NCBI RefSeq assembly: GCF_026191675.1
Contig: NZ_JAKRRY010000018.1
Span: 42,970 to 106,969 of the forward strand
From: Vibrio qingdaonensis
GTDB lineage: Bacteria > Pseudomonadota > Gammaproteobacteria > Enterobacterales > Vibrionaceae
Length of the DNA: 64,000 bases
Direction: 5' to 3'
Under the pieces are notes generated by a model. It saw only the letters and a program-made list of their open reading frames with translations. It was not told where the DNA came from and did no database searches. Below are positions 8,988-18,171 of the stretch, one piece after another. Numbering within the stretch: the stretch's first letter is position 1; the number at the start of each line of letters is the position of its first letter. Made by a program: the position numbers and the translations under genes.

Positions 8988-10427
8988 ATGCAACGAGAGC
9001 TTTTTTCGCTTATGAACACAAAACGAGCCCTAAAAATTGCAGAAGACGGCTATGCACCATTATTTAAAGCCACGGACTTTTTGCTCATAAACTTATCTTT
9101 AGCAATGATTATTAATATGACGTTTGTTGGTGAGACAGCCATTGACGTAGCGGCCGGTTTTTTTGTCGCGACGTTCTTTTTGTTGTTTGGTGAGTATTGC
9201 CACTTATACCGTACTCACATTCGTCGACGCCTTGATTCTTCAATTATTCGCCTTATCGCGACGGCTTTTCTCACTTTGATTGCGATGGAAATTGTTAAAT
9301 ATAACGTAGAGGATTTAGCGGGAAGTCGAATAAGTCATTTTCGTGATGGTTTGTATTATATCTGGTTTTCCAGCGCGATATTATCCACCATTTTAATTCG
9401 AGTGATTGCCTTTACGATCTACCGACAGTGTTTTAAAAAATACAAGAAGGTAAAGCGAATCGCGATTGTCGGCTTGTCGCCAGCAGCGATAGCCTTGGAA
9501 AAACAACTGCTGACTTTCTATCGGCGTCAGGACATTGAAATTGAACTGTATGATGACCGAAGAGAAGAACGATTTGGCTACATGATTAAGTCTCGCTACG
9601 TAGGCAAAGTCGATGTGCTGGTTGAAAAGGCGCAACACAACCAAATCGATGAAGTGTATATCGCATTACCTATGGTCGCCAAAGCACGAATAATCAACTG
9701 CCTAACGCTTCTTTCTGATACCACCGTTGATACTTTTATGGTGCCTGATTTATACAGCTATAACCTCTCTGCCTCGCAATTTAAGTCTGTTGGTAATGTT
9801 CAAACGCTAAGTATTTTCGGCACACCATTTGATGGAATCGGTGGTGTGATTAAGCGTGTTGAAGATATTGCTTTGGCAAGTCTCATTTTACTCGTTATTA
9901 CTCCAGTGCTTGCGTCCGTCGCGGTCGGCGTGAAATTAAGTTCTAAAGGTCCTATTTTGTTTAAACAAGATCGCTATGGTCTGGGCGGTAAAAAAATAAA
10001 GGTATGGAAATTTCGTTCTATGAATGTGATGGAGAACGGAGAGGATTTCAAACAGGCAACGCAATCGGACCCACGAGTGACTAAGTTTGGTGCGTTTATT
10101 CGTCGCACATCATTAGATGAGCTTCCGCAGTTTTTCAATGTGTTACAAGGTTCAATGTCTATCGTCGGACCGAGACCTCATGCTGTTGCACATAATGAGC
10201 AGTACCGAAAGATCGTCTCTAACTACATGATTAGGCATAAAATAAAGCCAGGGATAACAGGTTGGGCACAAATTAATGGCTATCGTGGGGAGACAGAAAC
10301 CGTCGATAAAATGAGTAAGCGGGTTCAGTATGACATCGTTTATTTGCAGAATTGGTCGCTTTGGTTAGACATAAAAATCGTATTTCTGACGGTATTTAAA
10401 GGGTTTGTTAGTGAAAAGGCGTACTAG
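8988..10427 (+). CDS. vpsL: Undecaprenyl-phosphate sugar phosphotransferase (VpsL/WbaP type)
   Basis: This 479-residue enzyme should start each repeat unit by moving a hexose-1-phosphate from a UDP-sugar to undecaprenyl phosphate at the inner membrane. It has about four N-terminal membrane segments, a central nucleotide-fold region (IAIVGLSPAA), one more membrane helix near VEDIALASLILLVITP, and the catalytic domain with KFRSMNVMENG, TSLDELPQFFNVLQGSMS, VGPRP and PGITGWAQINGYRGET. This is the bacterial sugar transferase layout of WbaP and of VpsL. It is the first gene of the operon. No strong ribosome site precedes ATG 8988; an in-frame ATG at 9012 is an alternative. The gene name is by similarity of position and family. 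Confidence 0.88.
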   Translation: MQRELFSLMNTKRALKIAEDGYAPLFKATDFLLINLSLAMIINMTFVGETAIDVAAGFFVATFFLLFGEYCHLYRTHIRRRLDSSIIRLIATAFLTLIAMEIVKYNVEDLAGSRISHFRDGLYYIWFSSAILSTILIRVIAFTIYRQCFKKYKKVKRIAIVGLSPAAIALEKQLLTFYRRQDIEIELYDDRREERFGYMIKSRYVGKVDVLVEKAQHNQIDEVYIALPMVAKARIINCLTLLSDTTVDTFMVPDLYSYNLSASQFKSVGNVQTLSIFGTPFDGIGGVIKRVEDIALASLILLVITPVLASVAVGVKLSSKGPILFKQDRYGLGGKKIKVWKFRSMNVMENGEDFKQATQSDPRVTKFGAFIRRTSLDELPQFFNVLQGSMSIVGPRPHAVAHNEQYRKIVSNYMIRHKIKPGITGWAQINGYRGETETVDKMSKRVQYDIVYLQNWSLWLDIKIVFLTVFKGFVSEKAY

Positions 10428-11715
10428 CCTATTAAGTATCAGTACTGTGATTTCACTCGGTTTGGTGAGTCACCTTTGTCACGCTGAGCTTACTCCCAAG
10501 TCGCATATTACGGTAGCGGGTATTGATGTGCAGTCACAGGTCGGCGTTGAGTATGGTCAAGATTCAAACGTGACATACCAAATTAACCCTATGAACGAGG
10601 TTGACTCCGCTTATACAAGGGTAATGCCTTATTTGCGTGCGGTAGGTGAGCGTGGAGAGGACCGGTATATGTTGGTGTACTCTGGTGATTATTCTCGCTA
10701 TGACACTGCAAGCGATGATGATTACAGCGATCACTTTTTAATGTTTCAATCTTCGTTGAGGTTTGGCCTTAAGCATGGTGTTGATTGGTTTATCCAACAA
10801 GACTGGGCCCATGAAGAAAGAGGCACGGAGCTAACGGAAGGTTTCACTCCTACTCAATTTAATGCTTTCGGGGTGACAACACCGTTACAAAATCAGTTCC
10901 TAAACAGCGAATTACGATATAGCTATGGGGCGCCTGAGGGGCGAGGGAAATTAGACGTTGCTTGGCAAATTAAAGACATAACGTTTGATAATCTGGATGA
11001 TGTACAAGGTGCGGATAGTGACTTTTATCATTATGTCAAAGAGCAAGAGTGGCAAGAAAATACCATCACGGCTGAGCTATTTGATCAGTACTCATCGCGT
11101 ACACGGTTTCGATATAGTCTCATTAGCAATTTACGCAAATACGAGACAAATCCGGGTAAAAACTCTACCGAGCATTATGCCCTTGTCGGTTTGAAGTCTC
11201 ATAGAACTGGAAAACTGATAGTCGAGGCCGATGTGGCGTGGTTGTATAAACGCTTTCCGAATAACAGCGAAGCACAATCCTTCAGCGGTTTAAATTGGGA
11301 CGCCAATATTAACTGGCAACCAGTCAAACATTCAGAATGGTCGCTTTATGGTTGGCGAAGAGTCAAAGATCCAACGGAAGAAGGTGGTTATATTCTTCAT
11401 ACTAAAGTCGGTGTGTCGTGGAAACATCATTGGTGGGTTAAGCGGTTAAGTACTACGTTTGATTATGGGCGAGAAGCGGATAATTATCGGATACAACAGA
11501 ACGATAGAAAGGATGATTTGGATATTGCGTCGTTCACCTTAGGGTATGATTTTCGGCCATCGATTCGGTTTGAGTTGAACTACCAATTTGCCCGCAAACG
11601 TTCGAATTACGACGAAGTGTTGTTTTTTATTGGCGATAGTTCTCAACGCCCCGTGATACGCCAGCTTGGTTATGACAAAAATACAATTGGATTGACACTA
11701 AAGGTACAGATTTAG
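10411..11715 (+). CDS. Outer-membrane beta-barrel protein of the exopolysaccharide operon (VpsM-like)
   Basis: A 434-residue exported protein. The N-terminus MKRRTSLLSISTVISLGLVSHLCHA is a typical signal peptide cut after CHA. The mature part is rich in alternating aromatic and polar strands (for example YMLVYSGDYSRYD, FELNYQFARKRSNYD) and ends in a strand (TIGLTLKVQI), the pattern of an outer-membrane barrel. Vibrio exopolysaccharide loci place such a protein between the initiating transferase and the Wza-like gene, as here. The GTG start at 10411 follows AAAGGG seven bases upstream and overlaps the preceding gene by 17 bases. A role in polymer passage through the outer membrane is inferred from context. 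Confidence 0.72.
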   Translation: MKRRTSLLSISTVISLGLVSHLCHAELTPKSHITVAGIDVQSQVGVEYGQDSNVTYQINPMNEVDSAYTRVMPYLRAVGERGEDRYMLVYSGDYSRYDTASDDDYSDHFLMFQSSLRFGLKHGVDWFIQQDWAHEERGTELTEGFTPTQFNAFGVTTPLQNQFLNSELRYSYGAPEGRGKLDVAWQIKDITFDNLDDVQGADSDFYHYVKEQEWQENTITAELFDQYSSRTRFRYSLISNLRKYETNPGKNSTEHYALVGLKSHRTGKLIVEADVAWLYKRFPNNSEAQSFSGLNWDANINWQPVKHSEWSLYGWRRVKDPTEEGGYILHTKVGVSWKHHWWVKRLSTTFDYGREADNYRIQQNDRKDDLDIASFTLGYDFRPSIRFELNYQFARKRSNYDEVLFFIGDSSQRPVIRQLGYDKNTIGLTLKVQI

Positions 11716-11717
11716 AG

Positions 11718-12377
11718 ATGAAGAAGATAAAACTACTGCTTGTAGGTTGCTGCGTGTTTATTAGTAGTATCTGTTTCGCTGCAACTGCAACTGCAACTGC
11801 AACTGCAACTGCAACTGCAAATGAGGCTACTACAGTGTCTGAGAAAGGCGTGCCAATTGCTGCACCGATGGCACAAGATAACAGTCACCAGACTCATGCT
11901 GCGTCAACACAGAGCGAGACTCGAGAGTATCTTTTAGGGCCTGGAGACATGATACGTATCTGGGTCTATGGGGAGAAAGAAATGTCTATGTCTTTGAAAA
12001 TAGGTAAGCGTGGCGCTATTAATTTCCCTTACATTGGTTTAGTACAGCTTTCTGGAAGAACGACAGATGTGGTTGAGCATGACATTGAAACCCGTTTGAA
12101 AGCAGGGTTTGTCCGATCGCCAATGGTGACGGTCACCATGGAAGCGTTCCGCAAATTTTTCCTTCTTGGGGAAGTTGAAAATCCGAATGGCTATGAGTAT
12201 GAGCCGCAACTCACGGTTGAACAAGCGATCGCGATGGCTGGTGGCTTCACCGACAGGGCAGACAGAGGTGATATCAATATTCGCCCGTCGGGGCAAAAAG
12301 AAATGATTAAGAAAGTCGACATGACCCATCCGGTGTACCCCGGTGATGTTGTTATTGTTGAGCAAAGCTTTTTCTAA
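11718..12377 (+). CDS. Wza-like polysaccharide export protein (VpsN-like)
   Basis: A 219-residue periplasmic or outer-membrane export protein. A signal peptide (MKKIKLLLVGCCVFISSICFA) is followed by an Ala-Thr dipeptide run. The mature part then carries a polysaccharide-export domain (YLLGPGDMIRIWVYG) and a SLBB-like segment (FFLLGEVENPNGYEYEPQLT, MAGGFTDRAD). It is shorter than E. coli Wza (about 380 residues), as in Vibrio loci where a separate barrel protein is present. There is no obvious lipobox cysteine at the predicted cleavage site, although CC occurs inside the signal. It lies two bases after the barrel gene and is followed by the co-polymerase gene 13 bases later. Confidence 0.85.
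   Translation: MKKIKLLLVGCCVFISSICFAATATATATATATANEATTVSEKGVPIAAPMAQDNSHQTHAASTQSETREYLLGPGDMIRIWVYGEKEMSMSLKIGKRGAINFPYIGLVQLSGRTTDVVEHDIETRLKAGFVRSPMVTVTMEAFRKFFLLGEVENPNGYEYEPQLTVEQAIAMAGGFTDRADRGDINIRPSGQKEMIKKVDMTHPVYPGDVVIVEQSFF
11781..11816 (+). repeat. Six tandem GCAACT hexamers inside the Wza-like gene
   Basis: Six perfect copies of GCAACT, followed by a partial seventh, encode an Ala-Thr run directly after the predicted signal-peptide cleavage site. The unit is six bases, so slippage changes the linker by two residues without a frameshift. Confidence 0.95.
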
Positions 12378-12390
12378 GGTGAGTAAATTA

Positions 12391-14592
12391 ATGGTAGAAC
12401 GTGGTCAACCCCTAGAAAGCAACGTTAACTTTGCGCCGTTTCTAACCGCGCTGAAAACTCATGGGCTTAAGTTAATACTGATTACAGCAGTAGTCACAGG
12501 GTTAAGTCTGCCAGTGATTTGGTCGATGACGGCTAAATACGTATCAACAGCGACGGTGTTGATCAAAGCGCAGGTAGATAATGCCTCACCGATCGAGCCT
12601 ATCGAAAATTACGACTCTGCTCGCTCTCAGTACTATGAAACGCAGTTTAACCTTATGCAATCCAGAGTCGTGTTGGTCAAAGCGGTCGAAGCGCTAGAGT
12701 TGCAACAAAATGAACAGTTTAATGGGTCAACACTAGCGAATAACGGCGATTGGATATTGCCTAGAGAGCAGCGCATTAGTCATGCGGTGAAAGAGCTGCA
12801 GCGTCATTTGACGTTTACTTCAGTGCGTTTAACTCAATTGGTTTATGTGTCTTATGAATCGGCGGATGCACAACAAGCTTCAATGCTCGCGAATGGGGTG
12901 GCACAAGCGTTTATTGACTATACGGTAGAACAAAAAATAGCAAAGACCCAGCAAGCTAAGCTTTGGAATCAGCAACAGCTTAATGTATTGAAACAGCAAA
13001 TTCGTCAGCAAAAGCAAGAAATAGATGCATTCTTACAAAGCGAAGGCCTACTAACTTTCCGTGGTGTCGATGGCTTTGAAACAGAAGAACTCGGTATTAT
13101 TACCAATAAATTGGCAGATGCCAAAGAGAGGCGTTTAGCTGCGCAAGCCAATTACGAGTTAGTGAATAAATATATGAAAGGTAACACGGCTGATCTCACG
13201 TCGCTGCCGGATTTTTCTTCTCACCCTCAGCTACAAGATCTGAGAATTGCACTGATACAAGCAAAAAGAAAATTGTCTGATCTCAATCGACGATACGGAC
13301 CGAAATACATCAAGGTTCTTGAAGCTAACGCTGAAATTGAGGTGATTCAGAAACAAACCGTACAGTTGCTTGATGAGTTAAAGCTAGGGCTTCAACAAAA
13401 ATATCAAGCTGATCTCATAAAAGAAAATCACTATAAAGCCTTACTGGCGCTGCATAAAAAGGACTTTTTTGCACTTGCTGACAAGCGTGAGCAATATGAT
13501 GGTTTGATGGCCGATCTTAATCAAAAGCAATCGTTGTATGAGCAATTGTATTTACGTACGACTGAGCATGAGCTTAATACGACGTATAGGGAGCAAGACG
13601 CACAAATTTATGACCCAGCGGTGATCAGCGAGCGTCCAGCCAAGCCCAATAAACCGTTATTGGTCGTGATGATAAGCATTATGACAATGATAATTGGTGC
13701 TCTGATTGTCATCATTCGAGCTGCGACCAAGCAAACAATAACAACACTGGCAGAATTGAAAGCAAAGCTAGGCTTGGTTCCACTAACAGATATGCCCACA
13801 TTTACGAGTGAGCCGATGTCGGCATGGGCGCTAAGTAAGCAAATTCGTGCTAATCAATATGCGAAGGAGATTGGAAATGGTGCGTATACGGCCTTGTCTT
13901 TAGCTCATCCAAATAGTCAATGCATTGGCGTCGTATCGTCGTATCGTCAAGAAGGGGTCACGACGACGGCATTGTTGTTAGCTTCTGCGGTGAGTGAAGT
14001 GAAGCCAACCTTATTGCTTGATTTGGATTATCGTCGAGAAAGAGAGTTCGCTAGGGATCTTATAGCGGACAGTCATAACGCGCCCGTTAAGTTTAACGAC
14101 AAAGAACCAGTGGCCGGATTTAGTCAATTAGTGTTGAGTCACTCGAACTCGATGCAAAGAGATGCAAAAAACCGCTCTTCATCACTCGATATCGATCAGA
14201 TTGTTATGCCAATATCGCCGGGGCTGTCTTACCTTGCTCCGGGTGATCTGGATGAATCGCCATTAACTTTTTTTGCTCGTTTAGAGTGTGAGTCAGTATT
14301 GTTGTCACTTTGTCAGCGATTCGAGACTGTCGTAATCAAACTCCCTGCGTTGAATGATAGCAAGGATGCACAGCTTCTCTTACGTTTCTTAGACAGCCTA
14401 GTGGTCGTGGTTAAATCTGAGCAACATACCGCCAATGATATAAGACAACAACTGAATAAGCTGTCGCCGTTGTTAAACAAACCTGCTTTCGGTGTACTTA
14501 ATCAAGTGAGTGACGACTTGGTTGTTGGTGAAGAGTCTCTGCGTTTTATTGCTCAGGGTAGTGTGGATATACTTAAGCATGAGGCGTCTTAG
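12391..14592 (+). CDS. Wzc-like chain-length/co-polymerase protein with degenerate kinase domain (VpsO-like)
   Basis: A 733-residue inner-membrane protein of the Wzz/Wzc type. It has a first membrane helix near residues 25-45, a long periplasmic coiled-coil region, the proline-rich motif before the second helix (SERPAKPNKPLLVVMISIM), and a cytoplasmic nucleotide-binding-like domain. That last part is abnormal. The Walker A position reads SSYRQEGVTTTA, with valine where the lysine of GKTT belongs. The Walker B position reads FETVVIKLPAL, without the usual aspartate. There is no C-terminal tyrosine cluster. It probably still sets chain length but not as an active tyrosine kinase. The ATG at 12391 has AAGGTGAG upstream. 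Confidence 0.8.
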   Translation: MVERGQPLESNVNFAPFLTALKTHGLKLILITAVVTGLSLPVIWSMTAKYVSTATVLIKAQVDNASPIEPIENYDSARSQYYETQFNLMQSRVVLVKAVEALELQQNEQFNGSTLANNGDWILPREQRISHAVKELQRHLTFTSVRLTQLVYVSYESADAQQASMLANGVAQAFIDYTVEQKIAKTQQAKLWNQQQLNVLKQQIRQQKQEIDAFLQSEGLLTFRGVDGFETEELGIITNKLADAKERRLAAQANYELVNKYMKGNTADLTSLPDFSSHPQLQDLRIALIQAKRKLSDLNRRYGPKYIKVLEANAEIEVIQKQTVQLLDELKLGLQQKYQADLIKENHYKALLALHKKDFFALADKREQYDGLMADLNQKQSLYEQLYLRTTEHELNTTYREQDAQIYDPAVISERPAKPNKPLLVVMISIMTMIIGALIVIIRAATKQTITTLAELKAKLGLVPLTDMPTFTSEPMSAWALSKQIRANQYAKEIGNGAYTALSLAHPNSQCIGVVSSYRQEGVTTTALLLASAVSEVKPTLLLDLDYRREREFARDLIADSHNAPVKFNDKEPVAGFSQLVLSHSNSMQRDAKNRSSSLDIDQIVMPISPGLSYLAPGDLDESPLTFFARLECESVLLSLCQRFETVVIKLPALNDSKDAQLLLRFLDSLVVVVKSEQHTANDIRQQLNKLSPLLNKPAFGVLNQVSDDLVVGEESLRFIAQGSVDILKHEAS

Positions 14593-15803
14593 TGAGTTTG
14601 CTTAAAAGCATTTCAACTATTGCGACATCATCGATCCTATCTCAGTTAATTGGGGCAGGTTCGATATGGTTGATATCGCACTGGTATGGGATGTCGGAAG
14701 TGGGCTCATACGCGCTAACGTACAGTATTGCCTTAATAGGCGCGCAAGTTTGTACATTAGCATCGCAGCTACTCTTACCAAAACAACAACCTCATGCGCT
14801 AGGGCAGAATGTATCATTTTGCTTGCTGTTTAGTGTTTGTACTTCGTTCGTGTACTCCCTTGGCATTGCATGGTTTTTCGACCGTCCAATTCTTCAAATA
14901 CTGATGTTAACGTTGGCGCACGCATGGGTTTTGATCTCTGAGAACCTACTGCTTAGAGAAGAGAAAATGAAGTCACTCGCCTTACAAAGAACGTCGATCT
15001 CGATGTTAGTGTTGCTACTCATTTTTGTCAGCGAAGACTTAACGACATTCTACTGGGCTTGGGGGGCATCATTGTTAGTCTACATGCTGCTATGTATTGC
15101 TTATTTGCTGCCAAAGAATGCGATCAATAGGAAGCAGTTCTCGCTGTCGTCGTTGTCATTGTTTATACGTAAGCACCAACATCATATCGCCAAAGTTGGG
15201 AGTGCTGAAGTTTTGGCAATGGTGAATAACAATTTACCAGTAATTCTCATTAACGTGTGGTTTAGCCCTGTTGTAGCCGGCTATTACGCTGTCGTTAGCC
15301 GATTTTGCTTGGCACCTATTGTGATTGTGGGTAATGCAGTTAGAAATTCTATTTTTTCCAGTTGGTCCGTCGACTTTCGTCATAATCAATTTAATTACGC
15401 TGAATTTGCCAAGGTGCGCCGATTACTCTTTGCATTGGGGACGATAGCAGTGCTCGGTGTCTTCATTTTCTACCCTGTGGTTATGCAACTTGGCTTTAGT
15501 GCTGAGTGGGTCGCGTCAGTGCCAACGTCTCGCTATATGTTGCCGTACTTGTTTATGGCGCTAGCAGTATGCCCATTGACGGTACTTGAATTGGTCTATG
15601 GGTCGCCAACGTATTTCCTTCGTATTCAATGTGAACAACTTGCAGTGGTGTTATTGGCTTTTGGTGCGCTTCCTTATTTTGTTAGTGATTATGCGTATTC
15701 GGTTATTGCTTTTGCAGTGCTATCTTCGATGCGATACCTGTTTATTTATTTCAAAGTAAATAAAACGGCAGTGAAACTTCGTCACACGATGGAGGTTACT
15801 TGA
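14592..15803 (+). CDS. wzx: Oligosaccharide-unit flippase, Wzx-like
   Basis: A 403-residue polytopic membrane protein with about ten to twelve hydrophobic segments and the start LLKSISTIATSSILSQLIGAGSIWLIS, typical of polysaccharide-transport flippases (Wzx/MATE-like fold). It would flip the lipid-linked repeat unit across the inner membrane. The GTG start shares its first base with the upstream TAG stop, and the gene ends overlapping the polymerase gene. Flippases vary so much in sequence that substrate cannot be read from it; the call rests on topology and operon position. Confidence 0.75.
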   Translation: MSLLKSISTIATSSILSQLIGAGSIWLISHWYGMSEVGSYALTYSIALIGAQVCTLASQLLLPKQQPHALGQNVSFCLLFSVCTSFVYSLGIAWFFDRPILQILMLTLAHAWVLISENLLLREEKMKSLALQRTSISMLVLLLIFVSEDLTTFYWAWGASLLVYMLLCIAYLLPKNAINRKQFSLSSLSLFIRKHQHHIAKVGSAEVLAMVNNNLPVILINVWFSPVVAGYYAVVSRFCLAPIVIVGNAVRNSIFSSWSVDFRHNQFNYAEFAKVRRLLFALGTIAVLGVFIFYPVVMQLGFSAEWVASVPTSRYMLPYLFMALAVCPLTVLELVYGSPTYFLRIQCEQLAVVLLAFGALPYFVSDYAYSVIAFAVLSSMRYLFIYFKVNKTAVKLRHTMEVT

Positions 15804-17176
15804 AGGTCAATAATGGGCGGTTCTTACAGGGTTACACCTTCGTTACATTAGTCGTTTGTGGGCTTGTGCAGTATTTAACAGGGGTAGGGGCCGTACTTTG
15901 GCTGCCGTTCGTTGCTGCCTTTGCAATGCTGTTGCTGCTATTGATGCAAACTAACTATGAGGCGGCTAAGTTAGATAATACAGAAACGGTACTCGCCGTA
16001 TTGCTGGTTGGTGCTTATACGTTAATCTTAGCGTCGACAGTACTACAAAATGGGCTAACCGTGACCATTGTCGGTTGGAAAAATGAACTCGCACTGTCGC
16101 TTATTTTTCTGTGTTTACTGTTGGGATTTATCCGTGAATCTCAGCTCTACCGCGCCGTTCAAGTGTTGTATGGGATTTTCTATCTACAGTTTCCGGTTAT
16201 CTTGTATCAGATTTTAGTTGTCGTTCCGCAGCGTGTGGCTGTTAAAGGTGAATTCGAAAAATGGGACTCTGTCGTCGGGACGTTCGGCGGCGATCCTATG
16301 GGGGGCGGAAACACGGCTGCGTTAGGGCTGTTCTGCTTACTTGTCATGCTCCTGAAGTTATCTGAATTTAGACACGGTGTAATCAGCCGACTTAACATGA
16401 TCCTGCATATTGTCGCCGCGTTTATTTTGTGTGTCCTTGGCGAAGTAAAGTTCGTCATTTTACTCGCTCCTATACTTTTAATCTTTGTTTGGCTATGCCC
16501 CAGTTATGTTTATGGTGTTAAGCAAAAGGATATTAAGAAAGTGCTTCTTATGGTTGGGGCTATGGGGTTGTTGGTTGTGTTGGCGATAGTTGTCCTTGCC
16601 GCTTCGTATGCGACAGCTTTTGATACCGACCCTGACCACAGCGCACTAAAAGTGTTTTGGGACTCGTTAGAATACATATATGACTCAAATTATGTGTTAC
16701 CAACGGGAGAACTAGGGCGGATGACCACGCTATTTTTTTGGTTGGAAAATAGTCAGCTGTATGGATGGTCCAACGTGTGGTTTGGCTATGGATTAAATGC
16801 TACCAATCACGGCAGCTCAGTCGCTCCCGGTTTCTTAAATCAAATATTTAATGTGCTTCTGGATTCTACATCGTTAAGTATGATGCTGTGGGAGTTCGGT
16901 ATCGTAGGGCTAGTGCTATTTTTATGCCCCATTTTATTAGCAATAAAGGTGTCGATACCCAAGGAAACACTGATTCGAGAGCAGTTATCGACGCAAGATA
17001 TCCAGCTACTTTCCTGGCAACCGGCGTTTATTGCCTTTGGTTTTGCCAGTTTATTAAGCTTGCCTTACAGCCAAATTTTAATGTTAGTGCCTATGTTGCA
17101 GTTCCTCTTCTATTTTTCACTTGGCGCGAGCCTAGTTATCCGCAAGTCTGTTATTCAATCGGGAGCAAGATTATGA
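15800..17176 (+). CDS. wzy: Exopolysaccharide polymerase, Wzy/O-antigen ligase-like
   Basis: A 458-residue protein with about ten or more membrane segments and a large central loop (roughly residues 275-355, from the DTDPDHSALK stretch to the VAPGFLNQ stretch), the usual topology of Wzy polymerases. It would join flipped repeat units into polymer at the periplasmic face. The start is TTG with GGAGG four bases upstream; it overlaps the flippase stop by four bases, and an ATGA overlap links it to the next gene. The sequence identity of such proteins is low, so the assignment depends on topology and neighbours. Confidence 0.7.
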   Translation: MKVNNGRFLQGYTFVTLVVCGLVQYLTGVGAVLWLPFVAAFAMLLLLLMQTNYEAAKLDNTETVLAVLLVGAYTLILASTVLQNGLTVTIVGWKNELALSLIFLCLLLGFIRESQLYRAVQVLYGIFYLQFPVILYQILVVVPQRVAVKGEFEKWDSVVGTFGGDPMGGGNTAALGLFCLLVMLLKLSEFRHGVISRLNMILHIVAAFILCVLGEVKFVILLAPILLIFVWLCPSYVYGVKQKDIKKVLLMVGAMGLLVVLAIVVLAASYATAFDTDPDHSALKVFWDSLEYIYDSNYVLPTGELGRMTTLFFWLENSQLYGWSNVWFGYGLNATNHGSSVAPGFLNQIFNVLLDSTSLSMMLWEFGIVGLVLFLCPILLAIKVSIPKETLIREQLSTQDIQLLSWQPAFIAFGFASLLSLPYSQILMLVPMLQFLFYFSLGASLVIRKSVIQSGARL

Positions 17177-18171
17177 GCTCTTTGCCTAGTATTACCGTGA
17201 TTATCAAAACACTCAATGAACAAGATGGCATTGCCGCAACGATTAAAAGCGTTCAACGCCAACTTGAGAATTATCAATACCACGTCATTGTTGCTGATAG
17301 CTTATCCAATGATGACACGCAAAAAATCGCGTTGGAAAACGGTGCTAAAGTTGTGACGTTAATCAACGCGAATGATCGTTGTTGCGGTGTAGGGCATCAA
17401 CTCGGTTATTTATATAGCGAGGGTGACTACTTACTGTTATTGGATGGCGATATGCGTTTGCAGGACGGGTTCATCGATGCGGCGATAGCATTTCTGGAAA
17501 CAGAGCCGAGTTACGCTGGGGTCGCGGGAACGGTTGAAATGGATGAAGCGACGAGTTACGAATTTAAATCTCGTCAGCAAAGGCACCACAAAATCTATCC
17601 TATTGGTGATTGCAGTCATCTAGCTGGCGGTGGGGTGTATCGAGCGAGCGCCGTGAATGATATCGGTTATCTTACGCATCGTACATTGCATGCCTATGAA
17701 GAGGCGGAGCTTGGCATGAGGCTCCAGTGTGCGGGTTATAAATTGCGCCGTTTGGATACGCCGTTTTTTCACCATACCTCTTATGATATGCCGACGCTAA
17801 TGCTATTGCGCTACCGATGGAAGCGTGGTTATTTGTTTGCCTCAGGCGAATTACTAAAGAGTGCGTTTGGAAAAGCGTATTTTCGACAAGCTGTGAGTGT
17901 GGTTCGCAATGAGCTGATCTTTGCTTGCTATCTTGCTTGGTTAATTTTGGTTTTATTGGTGGGCAACGGTTCAGTGTTGGTTATTAGCCTTTTGCCACTG
18001 ATGTTGTTCTTTGCAATGAAAGTATTTAAAAACCGCTCGATAAAGGATGGGGCGCTGAGTGTTGTTAATTTGACCGTCTTCTCAGCGGGATTGGTCAATG
18101 GCTTGTTATCCCCTATCAAAGATCCGAACCAAGCGCCGCAACATAAAGTGCTAGAGCGAGAAGCGTCATGA
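17173..18171 (+). CDS. Glycosyltransferase family 2
   Basis: A 332-residue inverting-type glycosyltransferase with the GT-A fold. The N-terminus ITVIIKTLNEQDGIAATIKS and the DLSNDDTQKIA-like region (ADSLSNDDTQ) bind the nucleotide sugar, and LLLDGDMRL supplies the metal-binding DxD motif. Later landmarks are AGGGVYRAS and EEAELGMRLQ. Two or three hydrophobic segments at the C-terminus (from about residue 245) anchor it to the inner membrane. The ATG at 17173 overlaps the polymerase stop as ATGA, which is why I do not use the longer in-frame reading that starts inside the polymerase gene. The donor sugar is unknown. Confidence 0.88.
   Translation: MSSLPSITVIIKTLNEQDGIAATIKSVQRQLENYQYHVIVADSLSNDDTQKIALENGAKVVTLINANDRCCGVGHQLGYLYSEGDYLLLLDGDMRLQDGFIDAAIAFLETEPSYAGVAGTVEMDEATSYEFKSRQQRHHKIYPIGDCSHLAGGGVYRASAVNDIGYLTHRTLHAYEEAELGMRLQCAGYKLRRLDTPFFHHTSYDMPTLMLLRYRWKRGYLFASGELLKSAFGKAYFRQAVSVVRNELIFACYLAWLILVLLVGNGSVLVISLLPLMLFFAMKVFKNRSIKDGALSVVNLTVFSAGLVNGLLSPIKDPNQAPQHKVLEREAS

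Noticed and set aside
16888..17172. Longer N-terminus for the GT2 glycosyltransferase
   Set aside because: It lies wholly inside the polymerase gene and has no glycosyltransferase character; the ATGA overlap at 17173 gives the proper GT2 start.
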